The notes: generated from the sequence alone by a model not told the origin. A stretch of DNA of 64,000 bases from Alphaproteobacteria bacterium (GCA_018830285.1 JAHJSB010000060.1:124001-188000), one strand, 5' to 3'. Shown: positions 8,845-19,433, counted from the first letter of the stretch. Program-made: numbers and translations.

Positions 8845-9324
8845 ATGCATCACAAGACATCACACATTTCCGCCGCCGACAGCCGCACCTTCACGATTTC
8901 CGAGCTTGCCCGGGAATATGGTGTGACCCCCCGTGCCCTTCGCTTCTATGAAGACAAGGACATGCTGCATCCGGCGCGCGACGGCATGACCCGTGTCTAT
9001 TCGAACCGGGATCGTGCACGCCTGACGATCATCGTCCGCCTGAAGCGTCTCGGTCTGCCCCTGGCCGATATCCGTGAAATCCTCGACCTCTACGTCCTGG
9101 ATGACGGCGAACGCGCCCAGAAATACATGATGCTCGACAAGTTCCGCAAGCAGGTCAAAGAGCTGGAAGTCCAGCGCGAAGACATCGACACGGCGCTGAC
9201 GGAACTGCGCAAGGGCATCCTCTGGCTCGAGGAGCTGATCCAGAAGGTCGGCCCGAACGAAGAAGGCAAGCGACAGGTTGCGGCCTATGAAGCGGTTGCC
9301 CGGCGCCAGCTCGACGAAGTCTGA
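8845..9324 (+). CDS. MerR family transcriptional regulator (LiuR-like)
   Basis: A 159-residue MerR regulator. The N-terminal winged helix-turn-helix (about 15-84) contains FTISELAREYGVTPRALRFYEDKDML. A helical dimerisation coiled coil occupies the rest (about 95-150). There are no metal-binding cysteines at the C-terminus, so it is not a metal or SoxR type. It lies directly before two acyl-CoA dehydrogenases, a thiolase and a FadB-like gene, which points to control of acyl-CoA catabolism as for LiuR. Operator-like repeats lie immediately upstream and before the second dehydrogenase. The ligand is unknown. Confidence 0.88.
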   Translation: MHHKTSHISAADSRTFTISELAREYGVTPRALRFYEDKDMLHPARDGMTRVYSNRDRARLTIIVRLKRLGLPLADIREILDLYVLDDGERAQKYMMLDKFRKQVKELEVQREDIDTALTELRKGILWLEELIQKVGPNEEGKRQVAAYEAVARRQLDEV

Positions 9325-9364
9325 TCCACCTCTTTTCAAAGGTTTCTGGCAACTGGAACGACCT

Positions 9365-9385
9365 TTCTAGAACGTGCGTCTAGAA
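9365..9385. promoter_or_regulatory. Perfect inverted repeat before acyl-CoA dehydrogenase gene
   Basis: TTCTAGA, seven spacer bases, TCTAGAA: perfect 7-base arms spaced by 7, 40 bases upstream of the dehydrogenase ATG at 9426. It differs from the ACGT-type element, so it may be bound by a different dimeric factor or overlap the promoter. A T-run follows at about 9402-9410. Confidence 0.45.
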
Positions 9386-9425
9386 TGGCGTCAGTTGCCA
9401 TTTTTTTTTACAAGGATTCCGACCC

Positions 9426-11210
9426 ATGCCCCGTTACGATGCTCCGGTCCGCGATATGCAATTCATTCTGCACGAAGTGCTGCAATTGCAAAACTATTCG
9501 AACCTGCCCGGCTTTGAAGAGGCGACCCCGGACCTGATCGATGCGATTCTGGAAGAAGGCGGCAAGTTCGCCAAGGAAGTCCTGTTCCCGTTGAACCGTG
9601 TCGGCGACGTGCAGGGCTGCAAGCGCAATGATGACGCCAGCGTAAAGACGCCCGACGGTTTCCCCGATGCCTACAAGGCGCTGGTCGAGAATGGCTGGCC
9701 GCTCCTGTCGAAGGATCCGGAGATGGGCGGGCAGGGCCTCCCGCACGTCGTGAACCTCGCCTGGGGCGAGATGATTTCCTCATCCAACATGGCCTTCGGC
9801 ATGTATCCCGGCCTGACATCGGGTGCCTATGAGGCCCTGATGGCCGGCGGCTCCGATGCCCAGCGCAAGCTGTACGGCCCGAAAATGGCCAGTGCCGAAT
9901 GGGCCGGCACGATGAACCTGACCGAGCCGCAATGCGGCACCGATCTCGGCCTGATCAAGACCAGGGCGGCGCCGCAGGCCGATGGCAGCTACAAGATCAC
10001 CGGCCAGAAGATCTGGATCTCGGGTGGCGAGCAGGATCTTACCGAAAACATCATTCACCTTGTGCTTGCCCGGATCGAGGGCGCGCCCGAAGGTATCAAG
10101 GGCATCTCGCTCTTCGTCGTGCCGAAATATATCGTCAAGGACGACGGCTCGCTGGGCGAGCGCAATGCCTGTTCCTGCGGCGGCCTCGAAGAGAAGATGG
10201 GCATCCATGGCAACGCGACCTGCGTCATGAACTATGACGGCGCGACGGGCTGGCTCGTCGGCGAAGAACACAAGGGCATGCGCACCATGTTCGTGATGAT
10301 GAACGAGGCCCGCCTCGGCGTCGGCCTGCAGGGCCTGGCCCAGGCCGAAGTGGCCTACCAGAACGCTGTCGACTACGCCAAGGACCGCGTCCAGGGTCGT
10401 TCGCTCAATGGCGCCAAGGCACCGGAAAAGGTCGCTGACCCGATCATCGTCCATCCGGACGTGCGCCGCATGCTGCTCGACCAGAAAGCGTTCATCGAAG
10501 GCGCCCGGGCCTTTGCCTACTGGACCGCCTTCCAGGGTGACCTGCAGCACAAGTCGAACGACGAGAAGGTGCGCGAGCGCGCCGGTGACTATATGGCGCT
10601 GCTGACCCCGGTCGTGAAAGCCTATCTCACGCACAAGGGGTGTGAGAGCGCCAATCTCGGCCTTCAGGTGCATGGCGGATCGGGTTTCACCCGCGAATGG
10701 GGCATGGAACAGTTCGTACGCGATAGCCGCATCACCATGATCTACGAAGGTACCAACGGCATCCAGGCCCTCGACCTTGTCGGCCGCAAGCTCGCCAGCA
10801 ATGGCGGCCGGGCCGTGTTCAGCTTCTTTGCCGAACTGGACGATTTCCTCGGCACGGCCGGTGATGACGCCGAATTGCAGCCGTTCGTCGAAGGCCTGAC
10901 CACGGTCAAGGGACAGCTCCAGGACGGTACCAACTGGCTCATGCAGAACGGCATGTCCGACTTCAACAATGCCGGCGCGTCCAGCCATGATTACCTGCAC
11001 CTGTTCGGCCTGACGGCGCTCTGCTTCATGTGGGCGCGCATGGCCAAGGTTGCGATCGAGAAGGAAGCCGAGGGCGACCCGTTCTACGGCGAAAAGCTGC
11101 TGACCGGCCAATACTTCCTCGATCGCATGCTGCCCGATGCGGCCGCCCATCTCGCAAAAGTGAAAACCGGCGCGAAATCCATGATGGCCTTGTCGGCAGA
11201 CCAGTTCTGA
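9426..11210 (+). CDS. Acyl-CoA dehydrogenase, long form with C-terminal extension
   Basis: A 594-residue flavoenzyme of the branch that carries an extra C-terminal domain (FadE12/DmdC-type). It catalyses alpha,beta-dehydrogenation of an acyl-CoA with FAD, passing electrons to ETF. The core shows [28 protein letters not shown] and [22 protein letters not shown] with [13 protein letters not shown], the flavin and substrate motifs. A Shine-Dalgarno AAGGATT precedes the ATG. It is the first enzyme gene after merR. Substrate chain length cannot be told; DmdC-like methylmercaptopropionyl-CoA dehydrogenases share this architecture. Confidence 0.9.
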   Translation: MPRYDAPVRDMQFILHEVLQLQNYSNLPGFEEATPDLIDAILEEGGKFAKEVLFPLNRVGDVQGCKRNDDASVKTPDGFPDAYKALVENGWPLLSKDPEMGGQGLPHVVNLAWGEMISSSNMAFGMYPGLTSGAYEALMAGGSDAQRKLYGPKMASAEWAGTMNLTEPQCGTDLGLIKTRAAPQADGSYKITGQKIWISGGEQDLTENIIHLVLARIEGAPEGIKGISLFVVPKYIVKDDGSLGERNACSCGGLEEKMGIHGNATCVMNYDGATGWLVGEEHKGMRTMFVMMNEARLGVGLQGLAQAEVAYQNAVDYAKDRVQGRSLNGAKAPEKVADPIIVHPDVRRMLLDQKAFIEGARAFAYWTAFQGDLQHKSNDEKVRERAGDYMALLTPVVKAYLTHKGCESANLGLQVHGGSGFTREWGMEQFVRDSRITMIYEGTNGIQALDLVGRKLASNGGRAVFSFFAELDDFLGTAGDDAELQPFVEGLTTVKGQLQDGTNWLMQNGMSDFNNAGASSHDYLHLFGLTALCFMWARMAKVAIEKEAEGDPFYGEKLLTGQYFLDRMLPDAAAHLAKVKTGAKSMMALSADQF

Positions 11211-11222
11211 TCCATGGCGAAA

Positions 11223-11249
11223 AGGCCGCAGGCCCTGTGCCTGCGGCCT
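11223..11249 (+). terminator. Hairpin after the first acyl-CoA dehydrogenase
   Basis: A perfect 11-base stem (AGGCCGCAGGC / GCCTGCGGCCT) with a 5-base loop, 13 bases after the stop at 11210. No T-tract follows, so it may act as an attenuating hairpin or mRNA stabiliser rather than a classical terminator. Confidence 0.55.
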
Positions 11250-11294
11250 GACGTGGCGTGACGGCTGGGCAAGCGGGCCTGCATAACCTAGATG

Positions 11295-11315
11295 TTGACG
11301 TGAACGTAAGCGGAA
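11295..11315 (+). promoter_or_regulatory. ACGT-NN-ACGT operator-like element before second acyl-CoA dehydrogenase
   Basis: TTGACGTGAACGT followed by AAGCGGAA, 33 bases upstream of the ATG at 11348. It shares 17 of 21 bases with the element before merR. It runs into a GCGGAA-GT-TTCCGC inverted repeat (11310-11323). This marks a second regulated promoter for the downstream genes. Confidence 0.5.
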
Positions 11316-11347
11316 GTTTCCGCAAGGTAAGATAGGAAGACATACCC

Positions 11348-12514
11348 ATGCGCGAGAGCCCACTGAACGTGCCAAAATCCAACTGGCGCAATGACGAGGA
11401 GATGGACATCTTCTCCGACGCCGTGGGCCAGTTCTTCGAAAAGGAATGTGCGCCGCATGTTCCGGCATGGCGCAAGGCTGGCGTGGTGCCGCGCGAGATC
11501 TGGACCAAGGCGGGCGAAATGGGCCTGCTTTGCGCGTCCGTTCCGGAAGAGTATGGCGGGGCAGGGGGCGACTTCCGCCACGAGGCCATCATCATCGAGC
11601 AACAGCAGTGGAAGGGCGTCGATGGGTTCGGCATCACGCTGCACAATGCAATCATCGCGCCCTATATCACCGCGTTCGGCACTGAAGAGCAGAAGCGCCG
11701 TTGGCTGCCGCGCATGGCGTCGGGTGAACTCGTCACCGCCATCGCGATGACTGAGCCGGGCGCCGGTTCCGACCTCCAGAACATCAAGACGACCGCCATC
11801 AAGGATGGCGATGGCTACGTCATCAACGGCTCGAAGACCTTCATCTCCAACGGCCAGACCGCCAACCTCGTCCTTGTCTGCGCCAAGACCGACCCGACCC
11901 AGGGCGCCAAGGGCATCTCGATCCTCTGCGTCGAAACCGAGGAAGTCGAAGGTTTCACGCGTGGCCGCAACCTCGAAAAGGTCGGCCAGCACGCTGCCGA
12001 TACATCCGAACTCTTCTTCAATGACGTGAAAGTGCCGGCCTCTGCCCTGCTCGGCGAGGAAGCCGGCAAGGGCTTCATCCAGCTGATGCAGAAACTGCCG
12101 CAGGAGCGCCATGTCATCGGCCTGCAGGGCGTCGGCATGATCGAGCGCGCGATCCATGAAACGGTCGATTATGTGAAGGGCCGCAAGGCGTTTGGCGGTA
12201 CGATCTTCGATTTCCAGAACACACAGTTCAAGCTCGCCGAAGCCAAGACCGAAGCGACTGTCGCAAAAGTGTTCGCGGATCATTGTACGGAATTGCTGCT
12301 GAAGGGCGAACTTGATGCGGCCACGGCCTCCATGTCGAAGTACTGGATATCCGATCTGCAGTGCAAGATCATCGACGAGTGCCTGCAGCTGCATGGCGGC
12401 TTCGGCTATATGGACGAATATCCCATCGCCCAGATGTATGCCGACGCCCGCGTCCAGCGCATCTATGGCGGTGCGAACGAAGTGATGAAAATGCTGATTG
12501 CGAGGACTCTGTAG
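11348..12514 (+). CDS. Acyl-CoA dehydrogenase
   Basis: A 388-residue FAD-dependent acyl-CoA dehydrogenase of standard length. Visible motifs are AMTEPGAGSDLQNIKTTA (flavin/substrate loop, about residues 136-153), INGSKTFISNG, and the C-terminal QLHGGFGYMDEYPIAQMYAD with RVQRIYGGANEVMK. It is likely the first step of beta-oxidation for medium or long acyl-CoAs. It has its own operator-like element upstream and is 6 bases from the thioesterase gene, so it probably starts the transcript running to the FadB-like gene. Confidence 0.93.
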   Translation: MRESPLNVPKSNWRNDEEMDIFSDAVGQFFEKECAPHVPAWRKAGVVPREIWTKAGEMGLLCASVPEEYGGAGGDFRHEAIIIEQQQWKGVDGFGITLHNAIIAPYITAFGTEEQKRRWLPRMASGELVTAIAMTEPGAGSDLQNIKTTAIKDGDGYVINGSKTFISNGQTANLVLVCAKTDPTQGAKGISILCVETEEVEGFTRGRNLEKVGQHAADTSELFFNDVKVPASALLGEEAGKGFIQLMQKLPQERHVIGLQGVGMIERAIHETVDYVKGRKAFGGTIFDFQNTQFKLAEAKTEATVAKVFADHCTELLLKGELDAATASMSKYWISDLQCKIIDECLQLHGGFGYMDEYPIAQMYADARVQRIYGGANEVMKMLIARTL

Positions 12515-12520
12515 CAGCCA

Positions 12521-12949
12521 ATGCCTGACAAGGCCCGTATCCTTGAAGTCTTCCCCGCACCCAGCCCGTCCTCGACGTCGCTTGGCTTCGAGCTGCTGTC
12601 GCTCGACCTGAAGAAGTGGGAGACACGGGTGCGCTTTGATGGCCGCCCGGAATTCTGCAATCCCGCAGGCGTGATCCAGGGCGGCTATCTCGTGGCCATG
12701 ATGGATGATACGATTGGCATGCTCGCCGGCATGAAGGCGGGCAAGACCAAGCTGCCCTCCACGGTGGACCTGCACACCCATTTCCTGCGCCCTGTCCGCA
12801 AAGGCGTCATCGAAGTGGTGGCTCGGCTGCGCAATATAGGCCGCGCGATGGTTTTCGCCGAGGCCGAACTCTACGATTCCCGCGGCAAGGAAGCTGCCCG
12901 CTCCGCCGCGAGCCTCACCCTCAACCCGGTGAACTCACCGGCGACCTGA
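12521..12949 (+). CDS. PaaI-family hotdog thioesterase
   Basis: A 142-residue hotdog-fold protein. The segment FCNPAGVIQGGYLVAMMDDTIGM carries the family pattern HG/QGG...D around the central helix (about 45-67). VDLHTHFLRPVRKG follows, and then the strand of the sheet. Such enzymes hydrolyse acyl-CoA thioesters, often to free CoA trapped as dead-end intermediates. It lies 6 bases after the dehydrogenase and 27 before the thiolase, inside the beta-oxidation run, which supports a CoA-recycling role. Confidence 0.88.
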   Translation: MPDKARILEVFPAPSPSSTSLGFELLSLDLKKWETRVRFDGRPEFCNPAGVIQGGYLVAMMDDTIGMLAGMKAGKTKLPSTVDLHTHFLRPVRKGVIEVVARLRNIGRAMVFAEAELYDSRGKEAARSAASLTLNPVNSPAT

Positions 12950-12976
12950 TCGAACAATTTTAAAGGAGCCTTTCCC

Positions 12977-14182
<1,206 letters not shown>

Positions 14183-14210
14183 TCCTCATTCGAAATACTG
14201 GAATACAGAC

Positions 14211-16445
14211 ATGAAACTCGACACATTCTCATTCGACATCGACGCGGACGGCATTGCCCATGCCGTGTTCGATGTGCCCGGCCGCAGCATGAACACGCTG
14301 ACCGGCAAGGCCGTCGCTGACATCATCGCGATCACCAAGGAAGTTGCCACCAACGACAAGATCAAGGGCCTCGTGCTCTCGTCCGGCAAGGCCAGCGGCT
14401 TTTGCGCCGGGGCAGACCTCGGCGAAATGGGCAGCCGCGCAGGCGGTGCAGGCGACAAGGCAAAGAAGACAGAAGCGGAGCTCAAGAAAGAGCAGTTCGA
14501 TGCGGGCTTCTCGCTGAACAAGACGCTTCGCCAGCTCGAAACCTGCGGCAAGCCCGTCGCTGTCGCCCTGAACGGCCTCGCTCTTGGCGGCGGCCTCGAA
14601 GTGGCGCTTGCCGGTCATTACCGCGTTGCGGCCAATGACAATCCCAAGCTCCAGTTCGGCCTGCCGGAAGCCAAGATCGGCCTCCTGCCGGGCGCCGGTG
14701 GCACCCAGCGTCTGCCACGCCTGATCGGCGTCCAGGCCGCCCTGCCGCTGATCCTCCAGGGTGAAAGCTTCAATGCCGAGAAAGCCCTCGCCATGGGCGT
14801 CGTCAATGAACTGGCTCCATCATCCGAAACCGAGGCAAAGGCCACCGCATGGGTCAAGGCCAATCCGACAGCCAAGGCTCCGTGGGACGTCAAGGGCTTC
14901 AAGGTTCCGGGCGGCGTGCCGCACCGCAGCCCCGGCGCCGGCCAGGTCATGACCATGGCGAACGCCATGCTGCACGCCAAGACCTACGGCAATTATCCGG
15001 CCCAGCTGAATATCCTGTCCTGCATCTATGAAGGCATCATGGTGCCGATCGATGCTGGCCTGCGCATTGAGACGCGCTACTTCATCAACACGCAGCAGCG
15101 CCCGGAAGCCAAGGCGATGATCCGCTCGCTGTTCCTGTCGACGCAGGCCCTGTCCAAGGGCGCCAACCGCCCGGCGGGATTCCCGAAATACGAGCTCAAC
15201 AAGGTCGCTGTCATCGGCGCCGGCCTGATGGGTGCAGGGATTGCCTATGAACAGGCACGCGCCGGTATCGAGACCATCCTCGTCGATGTATCGGTCGAGA
15301 ATGCCGAGAAGGGGAAAGACTATTCCCGCAAGCTCGTCGAGAAGAACGTGTCGCGCGGCAAGATGACCAAGGAGAAGGGCGACGCGCTTCTCGCCCTGAT
15401 CAAGCCGACCGCCAATTATGATGACTTCAAGGGCGCAGACCTTGTCGTCGAAGCCGTGTTTGAAAATCCGGAACTGAAGGCCAAGATCACCAAGATGGCC
15501 GAGGCCCAGCTCTCCGACACGGCTGTCATGGGTTCCAACACCTCGACCCTGCCGATCACCGGCCTGGCCGAAGCGTCGGTTCGCCCCGCCAACTTCATCG
15601 GCATCCACTTCTTCTCGCCGGTTGAGCGCATGGGTCTCGTCGAGATCATCTCCGGCAAGGAGACCAGAGAAGAGACTCTCGCCAAGGCGATCGACTATGT
15701 CCTCAAGATCCGCAAGACGCCGATCGTCGTGAACGACAGCCGCGGTTTCTACACCTCGCGCTGCTTCGGCACCTATACGCAGGAAGGCCTGGAAATGCTC
15801 GGTGAAGGCATCAAGCCGGCGATCATCGAGAATGTCGGGCGCCAGTCCGGCATGCCGATGGGCCCGCTCGAAGTGTCCGACTCTGTCGGCCTCGACACAG
15901 CCCTCAAGGTTGGTCGCCAGATGGCCCAGGCCATGGGCGTCGACTACACCAATGACGCGCGTGGCCAGATGATGGCCTGGCTGGTCGAAGACCAGGGCCG
16001 TGTCGGTCGCAAGGCCGGCAAGGGCTTCTACGACTATGATGAGAAGGGCAAGCCTGCCCGCCTGTGGCCAGAACTGAACACGCAGATCGACGTCAAGGTC
16101 GACGAGTGCCCGCCGGCCATGAAAAAGGAACTGACCAGTCGCTTCCTTGTGCGTCAGGCTATCGAAGTGGCCCGCTGCTTCGAGGAAGGCGTCATCACCG
16201 ACGCACGCGACGCCGATATCGGCTCGATCCTGGCTTGGGGCTTTGCGCCGTACACGGGAGGCTGCGCCAGCTATGTCGACCTGATCTGGGGCATCAAGCC
16301 TTTCGTCGAAGAGGCCGACCGCCTCGCCGACAAATACGGTGACCGCTTCCGTCCGGGCAAATTGCTGCGCGACATGGCCGCCAAGGGCGAAGGCTTCTAC
16401 GATCGCTTCCCACCCGCCGACGCAAAGGCGAAAGCCGCAGCCTGA
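14211..16445 (+). CDS. fadJ: Fatty-acid oxidation multifunctional enzyme (enoyl-CoA hydratase / 3-hydroxyacyl-CoA dehydrogenase)
   Basis: A 744-residue fusion. Residues 1-200 form a crotonase domain (SGKASGFCAGADLGEMG, then GGGLEVALAGHYRVA). An NAD-binding 3-hydroxyacyl-CoA dehydrogenase domain begins at about 330 with VAVIGAGLMGAGIAYEQA, continues with IGIHFFSPVERMGLVEII, and a C-terminal helical domain follows. It hydrates enoyl-CoA and oxidises the hydroxyacyl-CoA before the thiolase step. It is 28 bases after the thiolase gene and the last gene of the run before a strong terminator. FadB and FadJ types cannot be separated here by sequence alone. Confidence 0.93.
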   Translation: MKLDTFSFDIDADGIAHAVFDVPGRSMNTLTGKAVADIIAITKEVATNDKIKGLVLSSGKASGFCAGADLGEMGSRAGGAGDKAKKTEAELKKEQFDAGFSLNKTLRQLETCGKPVAVALNGLALGGGLEVALAGHYRVAANDNPKLQFGLPEAKIGLLPGAGGTQRLPRLIGVQAALPLILQGESFNAEKALAMGVVNELAPSSETEAKATAWVKANPTAKAPWDVKGFKVPGGVPHRSPGAGQVMTMANAMLHAKTYGNYPAQLNILSCIYEGIMVPIDAGLRIETRYFINTQQRPEAKAMIRSLFLSTQALSKGANRPAGFPKYELNKVAVIGAGLMGAGIAYEQARAGIETILVDVSVENAEKGKDYSRKLVEKNVSRGKMTKEKGDALLALIKPTANYDDFKGADLVVEAVFENPELKAKITKMAEAQLSDTAVMGSNTSTLPITGLAEASVRPANFIGIHFFSPVERMGLVEIISGKETREETLAKAIDYVLKIRKTPIVVNDSRGFYTSRCFGTYTQEGLEMLGEGIKPAIIENVGRQSGMPMGPLEVSDSVGLDTALKVGRQMAQAMGVDYTNDARGQMMAWLVEDQGRVGRKAGKGFYDYDEKGKPARLWPELNTQIDVKVDECPPAMKKELTSRFLVRQAIEVARCFEEGVITDARDADIGSILAWGFAPYTGGCASYVDLIWGIKPFVEEADRLADKYGDRFRPGKLLRDMAAKGEGFYDRFPPADAKAKAAA

Positions 16446-16470
16446 TCGCGCGATCAAGAGACCAAAACAA

Positions 16471-16503
16471 AAGGCCGGAGCATCCCTGCTCCGGCCTTTT
16501 TTT
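16471..16503. terminator. Strong bidirectional terminator between fadJ and rne
   Basis: A perfect 12-base stem (AAGGCCGGAGCA / TGCTCCGGCCTT) with loop TCCC and seven Ts in the plus direction. On the minus strand the same hairpin is followed by TTTTGTTTTGG. It therefore likely ends both the fadJ transcript and the convergent rne transcript. Confidence 0.9.
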
Positions 16504-16523
16504 GTCTTGCGGTTGGCCTTGGC

Positions 16524-19148
16524 CTATTCGCCGCGGGCGCGGGCCCACCAGCCTTTGCGCTTGGTGCCGGTGTCTTCGGTCTTGGCAGGTTCCGGCTTTG
16601 GCTCGGGCTTCGGCGCGGCGGCTGCCATGGCCGGTTCCCTGGCCGGTTCGGCTTTCGCCGGCTCCGGTTCGGAGGCGGCGGCAACAGGCTCGGCTTCCGG
16701 CGCGGCCTTGGCTTCCACCGGTGCATCCGCATCAGCATTCGGCTTCGGCTTGGCGCGTGAGCGCCGGGCGCGTTTCGGCTTCTCGGGTGCGGTCTCCGCC
16801 TCGGTGTCAACCGACTCGGGTTCAGCCGTCTCTTCCGGTTCGCTGGCGGTCATGCCGGGCGCAGGCTCGGCCTTGGCTTCGCTTGGTGCCTCGGCGTCCA
16901 GCATCTCCGGTGCGCTGGCCGACAGGCCGTCAAGATACGCGCCGCCATCGGTCGGCGCATCGCCCTCTGCTCCGTCGGCACGGTCCTCGCCACCCGGCTT
17001 GCGCCGGCGGCGTCCACCCCGGCGACCGCGGCGGCGGCGCTTGCGCGTCCCGTCCTCGTTCTCGTCGGACTGTGTCTCGGACGTGCCCTTGGCCTCGTCT
17101 TCGTCGTCTTCATCGTCGTCGTCAGCATCGCCGTTCACAGACGGTGTTCCGGCTTCGACAGGGGTCGCTTCGCCATCGACCACTTCCAGACCGGTGTCCC
17201 GGCCGTCGCGGCTGCGGCCACGGCCACCCCGGCGGCGGCGGCGCTTGCGCGGCTTGCCCTGGGAATCCTCGGCCTTGTCTTCGGCCTCGTCGTCAGTGTC
17301 GGCAACGATCTCGTCATCCTCGTCGTCGATATCCTCGTCATCCTCATCAGACACGATGGGCCTGGCGGATTTCGATAGCGAGCGCGGTGGTGATTTCTTC
17401 TTCGGCTTGGACCCCGGGTCGCGTTCGGCCTCAATCGTGAAGTCGCCCGGCAACAGGTCTTCCGACGAATGGATCGACACGGCAAAGCCGGCCATCCGTT
17501 CGGTCTCGACCAGGGCTTCGCGCTTGTTGTTGAGAATATAGAGCGCCACATCGGTTGGCGCCTTGACTGAAATGCTCTTCAGGCCGCCGGTCGAGGCGCG
17601 TGCCTCGATCGCCCGGATCAGCTGCAGCGCAGCCGACGGGATCGAACGGCGACGTCCGGTGCCGTTGCAAACTTCGCAAGGGTCCGACGTTGCCTGCAGG
17701 ACGCCCTGGCGGCGACGCTGGCGCGAGATTTCCATCAGGCCGAACTGCGAGATGCGGCCATGCTGGACGCGGGCGCGGTCAACCTTGAGGCAATCCTTCA
17801 TCTTCTTTTCGACGGAGCGATTGTTCTTGTTCTCGTCCATGTCGATGAAGTCGATCACGACGAGGCCGGCCAGGTCACGCAGGCGCATCTGGCGGCAGGC
17901 TTCCTCGGCGGCTTCCAGGTTGGTGCGCACGGCCGTCTGCTCGATATTGCGTTCCTTGGTCGACTTGCCCGAGTTCACGTCGATGGCGACGAGCGCTTCG
18001 GTCTGGTTGATCACAAGGTAACCGCCGGATTTAAGCTGCACGACCGGTGAATAGATCGAATCCAGCTGGTCCTCGATGGCTTCGGCCACGAACAGCGGAT
18101 CGTCTTCCTTCCACTGCTGAACCTTTTTCGACTGGCTCGGCATGATCAGCTTGGCGAGGTCTTTCGCTTCACGATAGGCCTCTTCGCCCTGCACCCAGAC
18201 TTCCTCGATGTCCTTGTCGAACATGTCACGCATGGCGCGGTGCACGAGGCCGCCTTCGGCATTGATCAGCATCGGCGCTTCGGAGGTCAGCGTTTTCTCG
18301 ACGATGGTTTCCCACAGTTTCGAGAGATAATCATAGTCACGCCGGATTTCGGTCTTGGTGCGCTTGGCGCCGGCCGTCCGCACGATCAGGCCCATGCCGT
18401 CCGGCACATCCAGTTCGCCGACAATGGATTTCAGGCGCTTGCGGTCTGCACCGTTCACGATCTTGCGGGAAATGCCGCCGCCGCGCGGTGTGTTCGGCAT
18501 CAGCACGGAATAGCGACCGGCGAGCGACAGGAACGTGGTCAGGGCCGCGCCCTTGTTGCCGCGCTCTTCCTTGACGACCTGCACCAGCAGCACCTGGCGC
18601 CGGCGGATGACTTCCTGGATCTTGTAGCGCTTGGAGATCGACGAACGTGGTGATTCCTTGCGCGCAGGGCGCCGGCCGCGGGCCGGCTTGGCCGCCGCTT
18701 TGGTTTCGCCGTCATCCGCTTCATCGTCGCTGTCATCCTCGTCATCCGAGGCGTCATCGTCGTCGTCGTCATCATCGTCGTGATCGTGATCTTCGGAATC
18801 AGCGTGGGCGTGATCGCCCTCGTCGTCATCCTCGTCCTCGTCTTCAATTGCGGCAGCGGCTTCTTCGGCCGCTTCCTTGAGGAGGGCCTCGCGGTCTTCG
18901 GCGGGAAGCTGGTAATAATCAGGGTGAATCTCGCTGAACGCGAGAAAGCCGTGGCGATTGCCGCCATACTCGACGAAAGCTGCCTGCAGCGACGGTTCGA
19001 CCCGCGTTATCTTTGCGAGGTAGATATTGCCGCGAAGTTGTTCGTTGCCGGTGGTCTCGAAGTCGAAATCATCGACCTGACCGCCGTTGACGATCGCCAC
19101 ACGGGTTTCTTCCGGGTGGGCGGCATCGATTAGCATGAGTTTGCTCAT
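16524..19148 (-). CDS. rne: Ribonuclease E/G
   Basis: An 874-residue endoribonuclease that starts mRNA decay and processes rRNA and tRNA at the membrane-associated degradosome. It starts MSKLMLIDAAHPEETRVAIV, the standard alphaproteobacterial N-terminus; an upstream TTG is rejected. The S1 domain (about 35-215) is split by an acidic insert (about 100-170). Catalytic Asp lies in AIDVNSGKS (about 389) and in VIDFIDMDENKNNR (about 432). The zinc-link CEVCNGTG is at about 489. The tail from about 590 alternates Asp/Glu runs with Arg-rich blocks (RKRRRRR), the usual RNA- and partner-binding scaffold. A long leader lies upstream. Confidence 0.95.
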   Translation of the reverse strand: MSKLMLIDAAHPEETRVAIVNGGQVDDFDFETTGNEQLRGNIYLAKITRVEPSLQAAFVEYGGNRHGFLAFSEIHPDYYQLPAEDREALLKEAAEEAAAAIEDEDEDDDEGDHAHADSEDHDHDDDDDDDDDASDDEDDSDDEADDGETKAAAKPARGRRPARKESPRSSISKRYKIQEVIRRRQVLLVQVVKEERGNKGAALTTFLSLAGRYSVLMPNTPRGGGISRKIVNGADRKRLKSIVGELDVPDGMGLIVRTAGAKRTKTEIRRDYDYLSKLWETIVEKTLTSEAPMLINAEGGLVHRAMRDMFDKDIEEVWVQGEEAYREAKDLAKLIMPSQSKKVQQWKEDDPLFVAEAIEDQLDSIYSPVVQLKSGGYLVINQTEALVAIDVNSGKSTKERNIEQTAVRTNLEAAEEACRQMRLRDLAGLVVIDFIDMDENKNNRSVEKKMKDCLKVDRARVQHGRISQFGLMEISRQRRRQGVLQATSDPCEVCNGTGRRRSIPSAALQLIRAIEARASTGGLKSISVKAPTDVALYILNNKREALVETERMAGFAVSIHSSEDLLPGDFTIEAERDPGSKPKKKSPPRSLSKSARPIVSDEDDEDIDDEDDEIVADTDDEAEDKAEDSQGKPRKRRRRRGGRGRSRDGRDTGLEVVDGEATPVEAGTPSVNGDADDDDEDDEDEAKGTSETQSDENEDGTRKRRRRGRRGGRRRRKPGGEDRADGAEGDAPTDGGAYLDGLSASAPEMLDAEAPSEAKAEPAPGMTASEPEETAEPESVDTEAETAPEKPKRARRSRAKPKPNADADAPVEAKAAPEAEPVAAASEPEPAKAEPAREPAMAAAAPKPEPKPEPAKTEDTGTKRKGWWARARGE

Positions 19149-19404
19149 GGAACATGACCTTATGATCCGGCGCCGCCGCCATGGGCGCAAGGCGCCTCGA
19201 GCGAGCGGTCAAGCCGGTCTGTGTTGGTTGGGGGAGGGTACGGCCACGCCTGTCCCACGCGCCGTGAGGCGATAATGGAGAACTGACGATGGCCACGGCA
19301 CCCGTGCACATATTGCTTTGCTTTCCGGAGCGCGGCGCCCGCTTGCCTTTTCGGTGAAGCGCGATCGCTGACGCGTCATTGGGAAACTTGTTTTGCAGCC
19401 CTTT

Positions 19405-19433
19405 ATTATGGCTACTTTCTTGATACTGCCCAA
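19405..19433 (-). promoter_or_regulatory. Predicted rne promoter
   Basis: On the minus strand, TTGGGC (-35, 4 of 6 matches), a 17-base spacer and CATAAT (-10, 5 of 6 matches). Transcription would begin near 19398 and leave a 5' leader of about 250 bases before the rne ATG. Confidence 0.45.

Noticed and set aside
9780-11468. Very long minus-strand open frame opposite the first acyl-CoA dehydrogenase
   Set aside because: It is an antisense shadow of a GC-rich gene, with no ribosome site and a His/Arg/Gln-rich composition typical of such frames.
16524-18950. Repetitive GTC/CTC-rich stretches in rne as a microsatellite or mobile repeat
   Set aside because: They encode Asp/Glu and Arg runs of the RNase E insert and tail, a known low-complexity feature of the family.
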